Shown: positions 43,056-52,462, counted from the stretch's first letter. The stretch: DNA of 53,494 nucleotides from Bacteroidota bacterium (GCA_030706635.1 JAUZOD010000026.1:1-53494), one strand, 5' to 3'. The notes: generated from the letters alone by a model not told the origin. Made by a program: numbers and translations.

Positions 43056-43499
43056 CTAGTAACGATGCCCACGTCCATATCCATTACCGCTCCTGGAATC
43101 CTCGTGTCTGCCATAAGTTGCACGACGATCGGGAAAATGGCTATTATAGTTGCCATAGTGGCTATATCTTTCCCTGTATATCTCGTCATGCAAATAAGGT
43201 CTTGCTTCATGGATGGCTATCTTGTTTCCCCTGTACAAATCATAAGACCGGCACCTTTCGGGAAGCGATGCAGCAAACATCCACCTTCCACCCTCCTGAT
43301 ATACGAACTGGCGCCGGGGCACATAATAGTATGCCTGGATATCCGGTAAATAATAGTAATCTTCAGCGGTATATCCCTGTGGAATCCAGGCCGGTTGAAC
43401 ACCTAAATTAACATGGACCTGAAAACCCGGTTGAGCCTGTGCCTGGTTAAATAACAAACAAATGCTGAAAAACGCGACAGACAGGATGATCTTTTTCAT
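43056..43499 (-). CDS. Exported Tyr/Arg/His-rich protein of unknown function
   Basis: 147 residues. Signal peptide ends LLFNQAQAQ. The first half has a regular beta-like segment, QGYTAEDYYYLPDIQAYYYV, followed by PRRQFVYQEGGRWMFAASLP, which recurs in small secreted Bacteroidota proteins as far as I recall. The last 40 residues are low complexity, rich in Arg, His, Gly and Tyr (GNGYGRGHRY). Possible periplasmic or surface structural protein; no enzyme motif. It is convergent with the metal module and shares the hairpin at 42983. Confidence 0.7.
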   Translation of the reverse strand: MKKIILSVAFFSICLLFNQAQAQPGFQVHVNLGVQPAWIPQGYTAEDYYYLPDIQAYYYVPRRQFVYQEGGRWMFAASLPERCRSYDLYRGNKIAIHEARPYLHDEIYRERYSHYGNYNSHFPDRRATYGRHEDSRSGNGYGRGHRY

Positions 43500-43587
43500 G
43501 GTGTTTTGTTTTTAATAAGACCAGTTAAAAAGAACCTCGTTTAACGCCAGACTGTTATGGAAAAGCAAAAACATGACGCAAAAACAT

Positions 43588-43625
43588 TTTGCACCTTAAA
43601 AAGGGTTTCTACATTTGGGAAACCC
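43588..43625 (+). promoter_or_regulatory. Promoter of the DoxX-like gene with overlapping operator
   Basis: TTTG (43588-43591), an 18-bp spacer and TACATTTG (43610-43617) fit the Bacteroidota consensus well. The -7 box sits exactly between the arms GGGTTTC (43603-43609) and GAAACCC (43619-43625), a perfect 7-bp inverted repeat with 9 bp between. A repressor binding this repeat would cover the -7 element. Confidence 0.6.
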
Positions 43626-43680
43626 AAACGGTTCCATATTATGAGGAGAGTAATCGTCATTAACTCAAGAAAACAGTAAC

Positions 43681-44052
43681 ATGAAAAAGACAAACATCGC
43701 TTATTGGATTTTTACCATTTTGACGGCTATTCTTTTCGGAATGGGTATAGTTTCAAGCATCAGACTATCCCCCGATTCCGTGGCCCTTATCGTAACCCAT
43801 CTGGGCTATCCGTCTTATATCCTCCCCTTTCTGGGTGTGGCTAAATTACTGGGCGTAATTGCCATCCTCGTACCTGGCTTCCCAAAGATCAAAGAATGGG
43901 CTTATGCCGGATTGACCTTTGATCTGGCGGGTGCGACATATTCCAGTATAGCCGTCGGAGATCCTGTTAAAAACTGGACATTCTTTCTTCTTTTTTTTAT
44001 CATGATCGCAGGATCCTATTATTTCTATCACAAAAGATTAAGCCAGGCCTGA
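43681..44052 (+). CDS. DoxX-like small membrane protein
   Basis: 123 residues with four transmembrane helices (IFTILTAILFGMGIVSSI; YPSYILPFLGVAKLLGVIAI; WAYAGLTFDLAGATYSSIAV; FFLLFFIMIAGSYYFYH). The motif LGVAKLLGVIAILVPGFPKI and the following GLTFDLAGA mark the DoxX-like group. The family's role is poorly defined, with links to oxidative and quinone-related stress. Its promoter carries an operator-like repeat. It is convergent with the GlxA-type regulator gene, 39 bp away. Confidence 0.87.
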   Translation: MKKTNIAYWIFTILTAILFGMGIVSSIRLSPDSVALIVTHLGYPSYILPFLGVAKLLGVIAILVPGFPKIKEWAYAGLTFDLAGATYSSIAVGDPVKNWTFFLLFFIMIAGSYYFYHKRLSQA

Positions 44053-44091
44053 GGGTCTTTTACGAATTCGTTCTCATTGCTGCATCAGGAT

Positions 44092-45078
44092 TTAAAAAGC
44101 AGCAATATTTTCCCGGTTGTATTTGTTCCGGTATTCAACCGGAGATAGTCCGGTGATCCGTTTAAATGTATTGCGAAAGGCCTTCGTATCCGTATATCCT
44201 ACCTTGTACATCACTTCATTCACATTCTCGCGGGAAGACTCCAGGCTCATTTTTGCGGCTTCAATCTTTACGCGCTGCATATATTCCACAGCTGTGTTGG
44301 AAGTTGCCTTTTTAAACCGGCGCTCCAGGTTTCTGCGGCTTATCGCCAGCATGGAAGCCAGTTGTTCCACACTGATCTTCTCCTGGAAATTATTTTCGAT
44401 AAATGCCTGGGCTTTCAAAATGGGCTCGTCGTCGTGACCCTTTTGTCCCCCGAATATGATAAACGGCGACTGGCTGTCCCGGTCAATCTCTATTTCAAAT
44501 ACTTTGGAAGAAAAAACGGCCATATCCCGGCCGGCATATTTTTCCACCAGATACAAAATCAGGTTCAGGAAAGAATTGGCGCCTCCGCTGGAATATATGC
44601 CCTGTTCATCCGTGATGATTTTTTCGGAGACCAGGTTGACCTCCGGAAACATCTTCCGGAAATCATCAACGGCCTGCCAGTGGGTTGAACATTTTTTCCC
44701 ATTCAGCAATCCGGTAGAGGCGAGTATAAAGCTGCCTACGCAAAGACTCGCCAATTCCGCACCCGCATGATATTGGCTAACCAGCCAGGGAATAAATTCC
44801 GCGTTTAATGCTACAACTTTTTCCATATCCCCGTTCACAGCCGGTATGATGATCAGATCGGTTTTTTTTACATCTTTCAGCACCAGGTCCGGATATACCT
44901 TAAACAGCCTGTGGTATACCTCCGCTTCCTTGGTCAATCCGACGAGCTGCACTTTAAATAAAGCAGGTTTCCCCATACCCGTCAAAAAATCATTCACTTT
45001 ATTAAATACCGTGAATGAACCTTCGATGCAGCTCAGGGCTACATCACCCTTCGGCACCAGAATGGATATTATTTTCAT
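44092..45078 (-). CDS. GlxA-type regulator (DJ-1/PfpI-like domain + AraC HTH)
   Basis: 328 residues. Residues 1-185 are a class I amidotransferase/DJ-1-like domain, with the elbow ELASLCVGSFILASTGLLNG holding the usual Cys. Residues 215-320 are the AraC double helix-turn-helix (ISVEQLASMLAISRRNLERR, FKRITGLSPVEYRNKY). Proteins of this type are transcription activators for small-molecule or nitrogen metabolism. It is divergent from the SRPBCC gene across 137 bp, which makes that gene a likely target. Confidence 0.92.
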   Translation of the reverse strand: MKIISILVPKGDVALSCIEGSFTVFNKVNDFLTGMGKPALFKVQLVGLTKEAEVYHRLFKVYPDLVLKDVKKTDLIIIPAVNGDMEKVVALNAEFIPWLVSQYHAGAELASLCVGSFILASTGLLNGKKCSTHWQAVDDFRKMFPEVNLVSEKIITDEQGIYSSGGANSFLNLILYLVEKYAGRDMAVFSSKVFEIEIDRDSQSPFIIFGGQKGHDDEPILKAQAFIENNFQEKISVEQLASMLAISRRNLERRFKKATSNTAVEYMQRVKIEAAKMSLESSRENVNEVMYKVGYTDTKAFRNTFKRITGLSPVEYRNKYNRENIAAF

Positions 45079-45161
45079 GAATCAAAAATAAAGAAAATAT
45101 CTGCCGCATTATGCCCCTTAGATTGTCGTTTTCACACCCCTTTAAAATGGGTGCCGGACTG

Positions 45162-45169
45162 TATGTTTG
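45162..45169 (+). promoter_or_regulatory. Candidate -7 box TATGTTTG
   Basis: Exact TAnnTTTG match in the divergent region between the GlxA-type regulator and the SRPBCC gene, 46 bp before the latter's ATG. The -33 region reads TTTA, not TTTG, so activation by the neighbour is plausible. Confidence 0.4.
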
Positions 45170-45215
45170 TGTTACACTGATCAATAATAGAATAAGACGC
45201 ACAGGTAAATAGAGC

Positions 45216-45716
45216 ATGATCAACGAATTTCGCATAACCCGCGTATTTGATGCCGGCAGGGAGATACTGTTCAAAGCCTGGACGGAACCGGATCATTTGA
45301 AATATTGGTGGGGACCGAAGGATTTTCGCTGGATAGGCGGCCGACCCAATCTTTACCCCGGAGGCATCTTCCACTATTGCATGCAGGCACCAGATGGCGC
45401 AGATATGTGGGGCAGGTTTGTTTATCTTGAAATAAAAAAACCGGACCGGCTCGTTTTTCTAAATTCTTTTTCGGATGAGGAGGGAAACCCGGTTAAACAC
45501 CCATCGATGCCGGACTGGCCCCTGGAAATCCTGAACATCCTCACCTTCGAGGAGAATCGGGGCAGAACGACACTGGTCATGATGGGGATTCCCCACTCGG
45601 CAACGGCTTTGGAATGCAGAACCTTTGAAGCCGATCTCGAACTGGTCCGTCAGGGTTTTGCCTCCACCTGGGAGCGCCTTAGTAATTATCTTTCGGTGAG
45701 CAGCACGGGAACCTAG
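45216..45716 (+). CDS. SRPBCC / AHSA1-domain protein
   Basis: 166 residues of the START/AHSA1 fold. FRITRVFDAGREILFKAWTE and PDHLKYWWGPKDF are the family opening, and DADLELVRQGF-like text before a C-terminal helix (GFASTWERLSNYL) closes it. A cytoplasmic hydrophobic-ligand-binding protein. Such proteins often sit next to ArsR or GlxA-type regulators. Substrate unknown. Convergent with the ribonuclease gene. Confidence 0.92.
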   Translation: MINEFRITRVFDAGREILFKAWTEPDHLKYWWGPKDFRWIGGRPNLYPGGIFHYCMQAPDGADMWGRFVYLEIKKPDRLVFLNSFSDEEGNPVKHPSMPDWPLEILNILTFEENRGRTTLVMMGIPHSATALECRTFEADLELVRQGFASTWERLSNYLSVSSTGT

Positions 45717-45771
45717 AGGCACACGTTCTCTTTCTTATTTAAAAAGAATTCTTACAAAAAAAATCATTCGT

Positions 45772-47247
45772 TTATTTCACCCGTCTAAAGTCAATGAACC
45801 CCCTGTTCACGTCTGTGCTGACCAGTTGCACGCGAAGTCTGTGGCCAACGTCCAGCCCTTCTGATCCGCTAACCAGTTTACCTTCCACGGGCATTTGGAA
45901 TAGTCTTACCCAGACCCCTTTATCTGATGCGCCGGTAACAATGGCGTCAAATTGTTGCCCGATTTTATTTTGAAGCAACATGGCTGCAGCGGATTTCTCT
46001 ACCTGTCGTTCTACTTTTTTTGCATCATCCTCCTGTTCAGTACAATGAGCCGCAAGCCCGAGTAATTCATCCTGTGCGTAGGGAACGGCACCATTAGCAA
46101 GAGCCGCTTTTAATAATCTTTGGGTGACCAGGTCCGGGAACCGGCGGTTTGGCGCAGTGGAGTGCGTATAGTCCTTCACGGCCAATCCGAAATGTCCTGA
46201 AGCCTGTTCTCCGGGAAATTCAATCACATACTCACCAGATCCCAATAATTTAATAATGCTTAGCGAAAGATCGGGGAAACGATCCGGATCTGCCTTTTTT
46301 TCAGCCAGCAGGAATTGATCCAACGCCCTCGAATCTGCCTGCTGGGGCAGGTCATAATTTTTTTCGGCGGCAAGCTCCACGATCCGGTCCCAACGTTTGG
46401 GTGTGCGCACAACCCTGCGCATCGAAGGAAATTGCCGGGATGCCAGCCATCGGGCAACGACTCCGTTGGCAGAAATCATGAATTCCTCAATGATGTGTTT
46501 GGCGCTGTTACTTTTTTCAGCCTTCAGATCACTGATATTATCCCCGTCAAATACGGGTCGCGCTTCAATGGTTTCAAAATTAAGGGCGCCATTCGCGAAG
46601 CGGCGCGTGCTGAGCTTTTGCGCCACCTGGTATTGGAGCCGGATGTTCCGATCGAGGCCGGATATAGGGCTGATGGGTTGCGGCATGGGTCCTGTTCCAT
46701 CCAGCCAGGCAGCCAGACTATTGTAGGCAAGCTTGGCCTGGTTACGAACAACGGCCTGATATATATCGGAGGCTTGCAATGATCCATCCTTGTCAATACT
46801 CATTTCCACCACAATGGCATAACGGTCTGCATCGGCATTGAGCGATGTTATTCCGGTTGAAAGTTTTTCAGGCAGCATTGGGAATATAATTGCCGCGGTA
46901 TAAACTGAGGTCGTATTTTGTTTTGCATGACCATCCAGCGCTGTTCCCTTCTTTACCACCGCATCCACATCCGCAACGGCAACCAGTATCTTCGTCATAT
47001 CCGCCGGCATCGGGATGGCAACACTCAACTGATCCAGATCGCGTGAATCATCATTGTCAATGGAACACCAGGCAAGTTTCCTGAGATCCCGTACGGATCC
47101 TGTGATGGTGGCAGGCACTTCGCGAATGCCATTCAGTTCGGAAATCGCATCGGCAGAAAAATCAGGTAGAAGCCCCCGGTCCGTCATGGCCCTTCGGGCT
47201 ATGGACTTCAGTATGCTCCTTTGACGATTGTCATTTGAATTACTCAT
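45772..47247 (-). CDS. RNB-domain ribonuclease (short RNase II/R-like)
   Basis: 491 residues. The catalytic RNB motif with clustered acidic residues is clear: CSIDNDDSRDLDQLSVA at about 60-77. Later blocks are AEIRLQYQ-like helices, FMISANGVVARWLASRQFP, and YTHSTAPNRRFPDLVTQRLL, the conserved RNA-channel motif. The C terminus holds an S1-like barrel (QQFDAIVTGASDKGVWVRLF). The usual N-terminal cold-shock domains are missing, so it is shorter than RNase R or II. Predicted 3'-5' exoribonuclease. Its stop faces the SRPBCC gene; the upstream esterase gene ends 24 bp from its start. Confidence 0.92.
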   Translation of the reverse strand: MSNSNDNRQRSILKSIARRAMTDRGLLPDFSADAISELNGIREVPATITGSVRDLRKLAWCSIDNDDSRDLDQLSVAIPMPADMTKILVAVADVDAVVKKGTALDGHAKQNTTSVYTAAIIFPMLPEKLSTGITSLNADADRYAIVVEMSIDKDGSLQASDIYQAVVRNQAKLAYNSLAAWLDGTGPMPQPISPISGLDRNIRLQYQVAQKLSTRRFANGALNFETIEARPVFDGDNISDLKAEKSNSAKHIIEEFMISANGVVARWLASRQFPSMRRVVRTPKRWDRIVELAAEKNYDLPQQADSRALDQFLLAEKKADPDRFPDLSLSIIKLLGSGEYVIEFPGEQASGHFGLAVKDYTHSTAPNRRFPDLVTQRLLKAALANGAVPYAQDELLGLAAHCTEQEDDAKKVERQVEKSAAAMLLQNKIGQQFDAIVTGASDKGVWVRLFQMPVEGKLVSGSEGLDVGHRLRVQLVSTDVNRGFIDFRRVK

Positions 47248-47271
47248 TTATTTATTATTCTTTAGGATTTG

Positions 47272-48846
47272 TCAATTGCCCATCGTGAAGTTTTCCCGCA
47301 GCGATAAATACCGCTGCCGGTTCTTTTCTGTCTGTGCCCGGGTATTTGCATCAACATGTAATACGGTTGCCGGTTGATCCGGTACTACCGCCTGCCAGGA
47401 GGGCAGGCCCAATCCATTCGGGTTCCCCGTTTTTATAAAATTTGTAAAATAGGCTTGTAATATTTCTGAAACCAGGTAATCTTCCGGCTGCCAGTCATAA
47501 ACCCGGTTTGTTGACAGATTACCCAATGCGTATTCAATTTCTGAGGAATGAACGGCCCCGCTGGCCCTTGGCAAATCTTTATCGCCGCGGGTTTCGGGCC
47601 TGGGATGTTCATAGAAATAACGGTAAACTTTATGGCCACCGGTTTTTGCCTGCATGTCAGACCAGTTCCATGTACCAAAACCAATAAAACGATCAGAGGC
47701 GAGATCGGTGCCTATGGCTTCCACATCCGCATCCGTGGCAGGATGGTAGATTTTCAAAATTTCATCCGCGTGTTCTTTATCCATTTTCCTGACTGCCCCG
47801 ATAAAATTTTCTTTTGTTGGCGAATCGGATCCTAAAATGGATTTCCAGTTGTCTTCTTCCGAATTCCATCCAACCAGTAGCGGAATTTTTGCCTGCTCTC
47901 CGGCCGCATAGATGGCGGCGGGCGATTTGGGAAGGAAATAGCCATCCACCGGAATACCTCCAAGTTTCATTTTGGATGATGCTTCTAAAACCTGATCTGC
48001 GGGAAGTGAGCGAAGCGCCGAGATTGATTTTACATGAACGCTGTCTGCAAATGCCACCCCCCTCCGTTCCGCATCAGCAAGCGATGAAAGTGGTTTAAGA
48101 CCCAGCAGAGATCCGCTTTCGCCAATGGCACCCGCAATGATCTGCCTGCTCAGCGGGGATGCCATCAGGACACTGACAGAATACGAACCTGCCGATTCGC
48201 CGGCAATCGTAATTTTTTCCGGATCACCTCCGAATGCCCTGATATTTTGTTTTACCCAATGCAGGGCAGCAACCTGATCTAAAAAACCATAATTACCAGA
48301 CGCATGATGCGGGGATTCTTTTGTCAGCTCCGGATGCGAGAAAAATCCAAATATATTCAGACGGTAGTTGACCGTAATGGCAACGATCCCTTTACGAGCC
48401 ATGCTTTCGCCATCGTATCTTAACTCTGATCCGTCTCCGGCCATCAGGCCGCCGCCATAAAAATAAACCAGCACCGGAAGTGACTCCCTGTGTGATTTTG
48501 CCGGTGTCCATACATTGAGATAAAGACAGTCCTCGCTAACCCCGTCTGAACGGAAATTCATGTCGGAATATATTGGCAGCTGCATAGCCCGCGGACCGAA
48601 ATGATCTGCTGTTCGAACACCGGCCCAGGGCTTCACGGGCTGTGGTTCCTTCCAGCGTAAATCCCCAACGGGTGGTTGCGCAAAGGGTATCCCTTTGAAT
48701 ATTTCTATGCCAGAAGAGACTATTCCCTGGAGTTCGCCGTCTTTCGTTTTCACGATTGGAAGTTTTATCTGATCGCCCGTCTGGGCAGGAACAGTGGAGC
48801 CTGCCAGTACGGCCACTGCTAAAATAAAAAAAATCCTTCTCATCAT
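47272..48846 (-). CDS. Exported type B carboxylesterase
   Basis: About 524 residues. Three in-frame ATG codons lie at 48855, 48846 and 48843; the middle one is taken as it directly precedes the basic n-region (MMRRIFFILAVAV). The nucleophile elbow is ITIAGESAGSYSV, the oxyanion hole YFYGGGLMAGDG, and the catalytic acid region GWNSEEDNWKS; the His lies near GAVHSSEIEYALGNL. Type B carboxylesterases cleave short-chain or aromatic esters. Probably periplasmic. It is followed by the RNB gene on the same strand, and is divergent from the ferredoxin reductase gene. Confidence 0.93.
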   Translation of the reverse strand: MMRRIFFILAVAVLAGSTVPAQTGDQIKLPIVKTKDGELQGIVSSGIEIFKGIPFAQPPVGDLRWKEPQPVKPWAGVRTADHFGPRAMQLPIYSDMNFRSDGVSEDCLYLNVWTPAKSHRESLPVLVYFYGGGLMAGDGSELRYDGESMARKGIVAITVNYRLNIFGFFSHPELTKESPHHASGNYGFLDQVAALHWVKQNIRAFGGDPEKITIAGESAGSYSVSVLMASPLSRQIIAGAIGESGSLLGLKPLSSLADAERRGVAFADSVHVKSISALRSLPADQVLEASSKMKLGGIPVDGYFLPKSPAAIYAAGEQAKIPLLVGWNSEEDNWKSILGSDSPTKENFIGAVRKMDKEHADEILKIYHPATDADVEAIGTDLASDRFIGFGTWNWSDMQAKTGGHKVYRYFYEHPRPETRGDKDLPRASGAVHSSEIEYALGNLSTNRVYDWQPEDYLVSEILQAYFTNFIKTGNPNGLGLPSWQAVVPDQPATVLHVDANTRAQTEKNRQRYLSLRENFTMGN

Positions 48847-48910
48847 GCAAGTCATTTATCCTTTTGGCATGTTTTGAATTGGGGAATTGAAGTTAACTTT
48901 ATTGTCCGGT

Positions 48911-49969
48911 ATGATTGAAGAAATTCCTGATAACCTATACAAGGTCTTGACGATCCAAAATATTATTGAGGAAGCGGATGATTTTAAAAGCTTTGTTTTC
49001 CAGGATGACCATAAAATAACCTATCTGCCCGGGCAGTTTCTTACTCTGGTGCATCAAACGGGCGTTGACGAAATACGGCGTTCTTATTCAATTACCTCTT
49101 CCCCCGCATGGAATGAACCTTTGTCCATCGGGGTCAAACGCGTTGCCAATGGCATTTTTTCCCGGAAATTAATAGATACCGCCAGGATTGGCGACTTCAT
49201 TCTTTGCACCGGAGCGGGCGGGTTCTTCCGGCTTCCGGAAGACATGTCTCCGATCAGCACAATTTTCTTTTTTGCCGCAGGCAGTGGTATTGCACCCGTT
49301 TTTTCATTAATTAAAACGGTGCTGAAAACTTATCCTGTCATTCAGATATTTTTAATTTACAGCAACCAGTCGCCCCAGGCCGCTGTTTTTCATGATCAAT
49401 TGCAAAAACTGGAACGGCAGTATGAAAAGAAATTCCGTGCTCATTTTTTATTCAGTTCCATGGCTGACCTGAGAAGGGCCCGTTTAAACCGGGAACTCAT
49501 GCTGGAATTTTTAGCGATCCATCAATTCGAAAAAGACAGAACACTTTTTTATACCTGCGGTCCCGCGGCCTATATGCGCATGATTATTTACCTCTTGCGG
49601 GAACAGGGGTTTCCGTCTGATCAGATAAAAAAAGAAGATTTCAATCCCCGGCATGCTGCTTTTCCTAAAGCTATACCACCAGATACCGTCACCCACCTGG
49701 TCAGCTTCGAAGTGAATGGCCATACCCATCAGTTCAAAGTAAATTATCCTGATACTATACTGCGGGCAGCGCTGAAAGAAAAGATAGCGCTTCCCTATAG
49801 TTGCGAAACCGGCAAATGCGGAAGTTGTGCAGCGCGTTGTCTGAAAGGAGAGGTATGGCTGTCTTATAATGAGGTGCTGACGGAAAAAGACCTATTGCAA
49901 GGCCTGACACTTACCTGCGTCGGTCATCCGGTGCATGGAGATGTGGTTTTGCAAATTGTCAGTTCATAG
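48911..49969 (+). CDS. Ferredoxin-NAD(P)H reductase with C-terminal 2Fe-2S domain
   Basis: 352 residues from ATG 48911; the TTG at 48887 eight codons upstream is less likely. FAD-binding motif RRSYSITSSP, NAD-binding FAAGSGIAPVFSLI and the terminal CGPAAYMRM are typical of the PaaE/Hcr family. A plant-type ferredoxin domain ends the protein, with YSCETGKCGSCAARC and a final TLTCVGHP supplying four Cys. It passes electrons from NAD(P)H to an oxygenase or reductase; no partner oxygenase is adjacent. Confidence 0.94.
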   Translation: MIEEIPDNLYKVLTIQNIIEEADDFKSFVFQDDHKITYLPGQFLTLVHQTGVDEIRRSYSITSSPAWNEPLSIGVKRVANGIFSRKLIDTARIGDFILCTGAGGFFRLPEDMSPISTIFFFAAGSGIAPVFSLIKTVLKTYPVIQIFLIYSNQSPQAAVFHDQLQKLERQYEKKFRAHFLFSSMADLRRARLNRELMLEFLAIHQFEKDRTLFYTCGPAAYMRMIIYLLREQGFPSDQIKKEDFNPRHAAFPKAIPPDTVTHLVSFEVNGHTHQFKVNYPDTILRAALKEKIALPYSCETGKCGSCAARCLKGEVWLSYNEVLTEKDLLQGLTLTCVGHPVHGDVVLQIVSS

Positions 49970-50035
49970 GAATCAGCGTGGATTTGTATATTTATGCGTG
50001 TAGAAACAGCCACGGAATGGCATTAAAATAAATAC

Positions 50036-51286
50036 ATGAAAAGAGTCGTCGTTACCGGAACCGGGGCCATTACCCCGCTGGGAAATTCAACGGAAGTATT
50101 CTGGCAGAATATACTCAATGGGAGAAGTGGTGCGGGACCCATCACCAAATTCGATTCCGGCAAATTCAAGACCCACTTCGGATGTGAAGTGCATGATTTT
50201 GAAGCCACGGATTATATGGAAAAGAAAGAGATAAAAAAATACGACCTGTTTACGCAATACGCCATCGCCGCAAGTGATCAGGCAATAAAGGACGCGGGAC
50301 TGGATTTCAAATCCATGACGCCCCGGCAGCGTTATGAAGTGGGGGTGATCTGGGCTTCCGGAAATGGCGGCATCGGTACTTTCGAAGAGCAACTGAAAGA
50401 ATTTTATGCGGGTGACGGCACGCCCCGCTTCAGCCCCTACTTCATACCTAAAATGATTGTGGATATTGCAGCCGGCGTTATCTCCATCCGGCATCAATTA
50501 CATGGTCCCAATTATTGCACGGTCTCGGCCTGTGCATCTTCCAACACCGCCATCATTAATGCATTTGATACCATCCGGCTGGGTAAGGCAACCATTATGA
50601 TCGCTGGCGGTTCTGAAGCCGCCATCACGCCGGCTTCTATAGGCGGGTTCAGTTCCGCGCAGGCGCTTTCCAAAAGAAATGAAGATCCGCAAAAAGCGTC
50701 TAGACCTTTTGACAAGGACAGGGATGGATTTGTGATCGGTGAAGGAGCCGGCGCCCTGGTGCTGGAAGAATGGACGCACGCCGTTAACAGAGGCGCAACG
50801 ATCCATGCCGAAATCGTAGGTGGCGGCATGGCGGCAGATGCCTATCATTTGACCGGCACGCCGCCCGACGGACTCGGTGCCGAACTGGGTATGATCAAGG
50901 CTCTGGCGGATGCAGGAATCTCTGCAGATAAAATCAATTACGTGAATGCCCATGCCACTTCCACAAACCAGGGTGACCTGAGTGAACTGAATGCCATTCA
51001 GGAAGTATTCAGCGGGTTGCCGGTTACCATAAGCGCTACAAAATCGATGACCGGGCACCTGCTTGGCGCCGCGGGCGCGGTGGAAAGCATCATCTGTATT
51101 TTAGCTGTAAAGCAAAACATCATACCGGCAACCATCAATACCGAAATCCTGGATGAAAATGCTCCCAGGGGACTACACCTGCTGCTCGGTCAATCCTTAA
51201 AAACCCCGGTAAATTATGCCCTGAATAATACGTTCGGGTTCGGAGGACATACAGCGAGTTCGCTGTTCAAAAAATATGAGGCCTGA
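50036..51286 (+). CDS. fabF: Beta-ketoacyl-ACP synthase II
   Basis: 416 residues, the usual FabF length. The thiolase-fold active site is complete: Cys in TVSACASSNTA at about 166, His in VNAHATSTNQGD at about 305, and His in KSMTGHLLGAAGA at about 340. VVTGTGAITPLGNSTEVFW starts the protein. It condenses malonyl-ACP with acyl-ACP in fatty acid synthesis. Normally the acpP gene precedes fabF; here it stands alone, so it may be a second copy serving another acyl product. No strong promoter pair was found. Confidence 0.95.
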   Translation: MKRVVVTGTGAITPLGNSTEVFWQNILNGRSGAGPITKFDSGKFKTHFGCEVHDFEATDYMEKKEIKKYDLFTQYAIAASDQAIKDAGLDFKSMTPRQRYEVGVIWASGNGGIGTFEEQLKEFYAGDGTPRFSPYFIPKMIVDIAAGVISIRHQLHGPNYCTVSACASSNTAIINAFDTIRLGKATIMIAGGSEAAITPASIGGFSSAQALSKRNEDPQKASRPFDKDRDGFVIGEGAGALVLEEWTHAVNRGATIHAEIVGGGMAADAYHLTGTPPDGLGAELGMIKALADAGISADKINYVNAHATSTNQGDLSELNAIQEVFSGLPVTISATKSMTGHLLGAAGAVESIICILAVKQNIIPATINTEILDENAPRGLHLLLGQSLKTPVNYALNNTFGFGGHTASSLFKKYEA

Positions 51287-51576
51287 CGGTGCCCGATTGA
51301 TGTTACCCCGACGAAAGGCTCTGCAGGGCTGCATTTACATATGTTTTTGCTCAGAGAGAAACGGCCCCTGTAAGTGCTGCCTTCTCTCCATTAACGATGC
51401 ATTAACATGATAAAACGTCGCTAAAACCTATCTTTTTGTGTAAAAAATACATGCTTACTTTCCTCTTATCCAAAGAGCGCAAACTTAATTATTCCCCAAA
51501 ACAAAAATGCGCCCTTTGCCTCCACAGAAGAATCTAAGGCTTAGTATTGAAATTGACTTAAACCAAAACACATGTT

Positions 51577-51795
51577 ATGAACGAACTCATCCAATCACTT
51601 CAGCAGAAAATCGGATTGACCGGCGATCAGGCATCAGATGCTGTCAACCATGTAATGGATTACTTTAAATCCAAATTACCGGATTCACTACACGAACACC
51701 TGGATGCCGCGGCATCCGGAACAGACCTTACCTCGGAATTGAAATCAAAAGCAGAAGGTCTTCTCTCTTCTATTACCAGTAAATTTAAAATGTAA
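51577..51795 (+). CDS. Small helical protein of unknown function
   Basis: 72 residues, entirely helical by eye: NELIQSLQQKIGLTGDQASD then AVNHVMDYFKSKLPDSLHEH. It resembles small DUF2267/DUF2780-like proteins found widely in Bacteroidota, without certain assignment. No signal peptide. It is preceded by a 290-bp gap and followed by the Ala/Lys-rich gene. Possibly stress related, but no direct evidence. Confidence 0.7.
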   Translation: MNELIQSLQQKIGLTGDQASDAVNHVMDYFKSKLPDSLHEHLDAAASGTDLTSELKSKAEGLLSSITSKFKM

Positions 51796-51861
51796 GGCCC
51801 TTCTATTAACCCGTTGAATAACGTTTTTGAATCATTTTTTCACCTGATAAATACGAACGAT

Positions 51862-52374
51862 ATGAAGAATACATTATTAGCTGTTTTAGTTTGTTTGTTT
51901 CTCGGATTCACCCTTAACGTGCATGCACAAACTACGCCTGCGGCAGATAAAACAGAAAAGGCAAAAGCAAAAGCAGACAAGGCAGCCGCCAGGGCCAAAG
52001 CCAAGGCAGATAAATCAGCCGCTACCACCGCAACAACAACTGCAGCCACGAGCACGGCGGCCCAGGCCAAGGCGGACAAAGCCGCGGCAGCAAAAGCAGC
52101 GAGAGCCAAGGCGAAGGCAGATAAGGCCGCGGCAAAAGCAGCCGCTGCCACAGCACCCACCGCAGCTCCGGCAGCCGCAGTAAAAGCAAATCCAACTCCG
52201 CCTCCGCCCGCAGCTCCTGCCACAGCAAAGGCCAAAAGAGTGGTAAACCCGGTGAATAAATCTGCCGACAAAGCAGTGGGAACGGATGCCAAAGGCCGAA
52301 CCATTTACGAAGGATCAAAGGGAGGAAGATATACGCTCACTGCAGCAGGAAATAAGGAATATATCAAAAAATAA
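51862..52374 (+). CDS. Exported Ala/Lys-repeat protein with basic C-terminal adaptor motif
   Basis: 170 residues from ATG 51862 (MKNTLLAVLVCLFLGF is a signal peptide ending VHAQ); an ATG at 51814 would place 16 residues before it. Residues 25-120 repeat AKADKAA-type units, forming a charged, histone-H1-like rod. The last 35 residues, GRTIYEGSKGGRYTLTAAGN then KEYIKK, match the small basic motif seen in PBCV-type adaptor domains. A structural, perhaps polyanion-binding protein. The repetitive DNA here is coding, not a tandem repeat element. A terminator follows at 52430. Confidence 0.75.
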   Translation: MKNTLLAVLVCLFLGFTLNVHAQTTPAADKTEKAKAKADKAAARAKAKADKSAATTATTTAATSTAAQAKADKAAAAKAARAKAKADKAAAKAAAATAPTAAPAAAVKANPTPPPPAAPATAKAKRVVNPVNKSADKAVGTDAKGRTIYEGSKGGRYTLTAAGNKEYIKK

Positions 52375-52429
52375 CAGGATGCTCTGACAAATCAGGGCGT
52401 CTGAGTCTGTCAGTACAATTTTGTTTCAG

Positions 52430-52462
52430 GACCGGTACGGAATGCTGTGCCGGTCTTTTTTT
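52430..52462 (+). terminator. Rho-independent terminator
   Basis: GACCGGTAC (52430-52438), an 8-base loop and GTGCCGGTC (52447-52455) make a 9-bp stem with one G-U pair, followed by seven T residues. It ends the transcript of the Ala/Lys-rich gene. Confidence 0.85.

Noticed and set aside
51921-52170. Tandem repeat element
   Set aside because: The DNA repetition encodes in-frame AKADKAA-type protein repeats with varied codons, so it is a coding repeat rather than a mobile or satellite sequence.
51840-52304. 154-residue minus-strand Ala-rich ORF
   Set aside because: Antisense of the Ala/Lys-rich repeat gene; Ala/Val/Leu richness follows from the GC-rich repeat codons.
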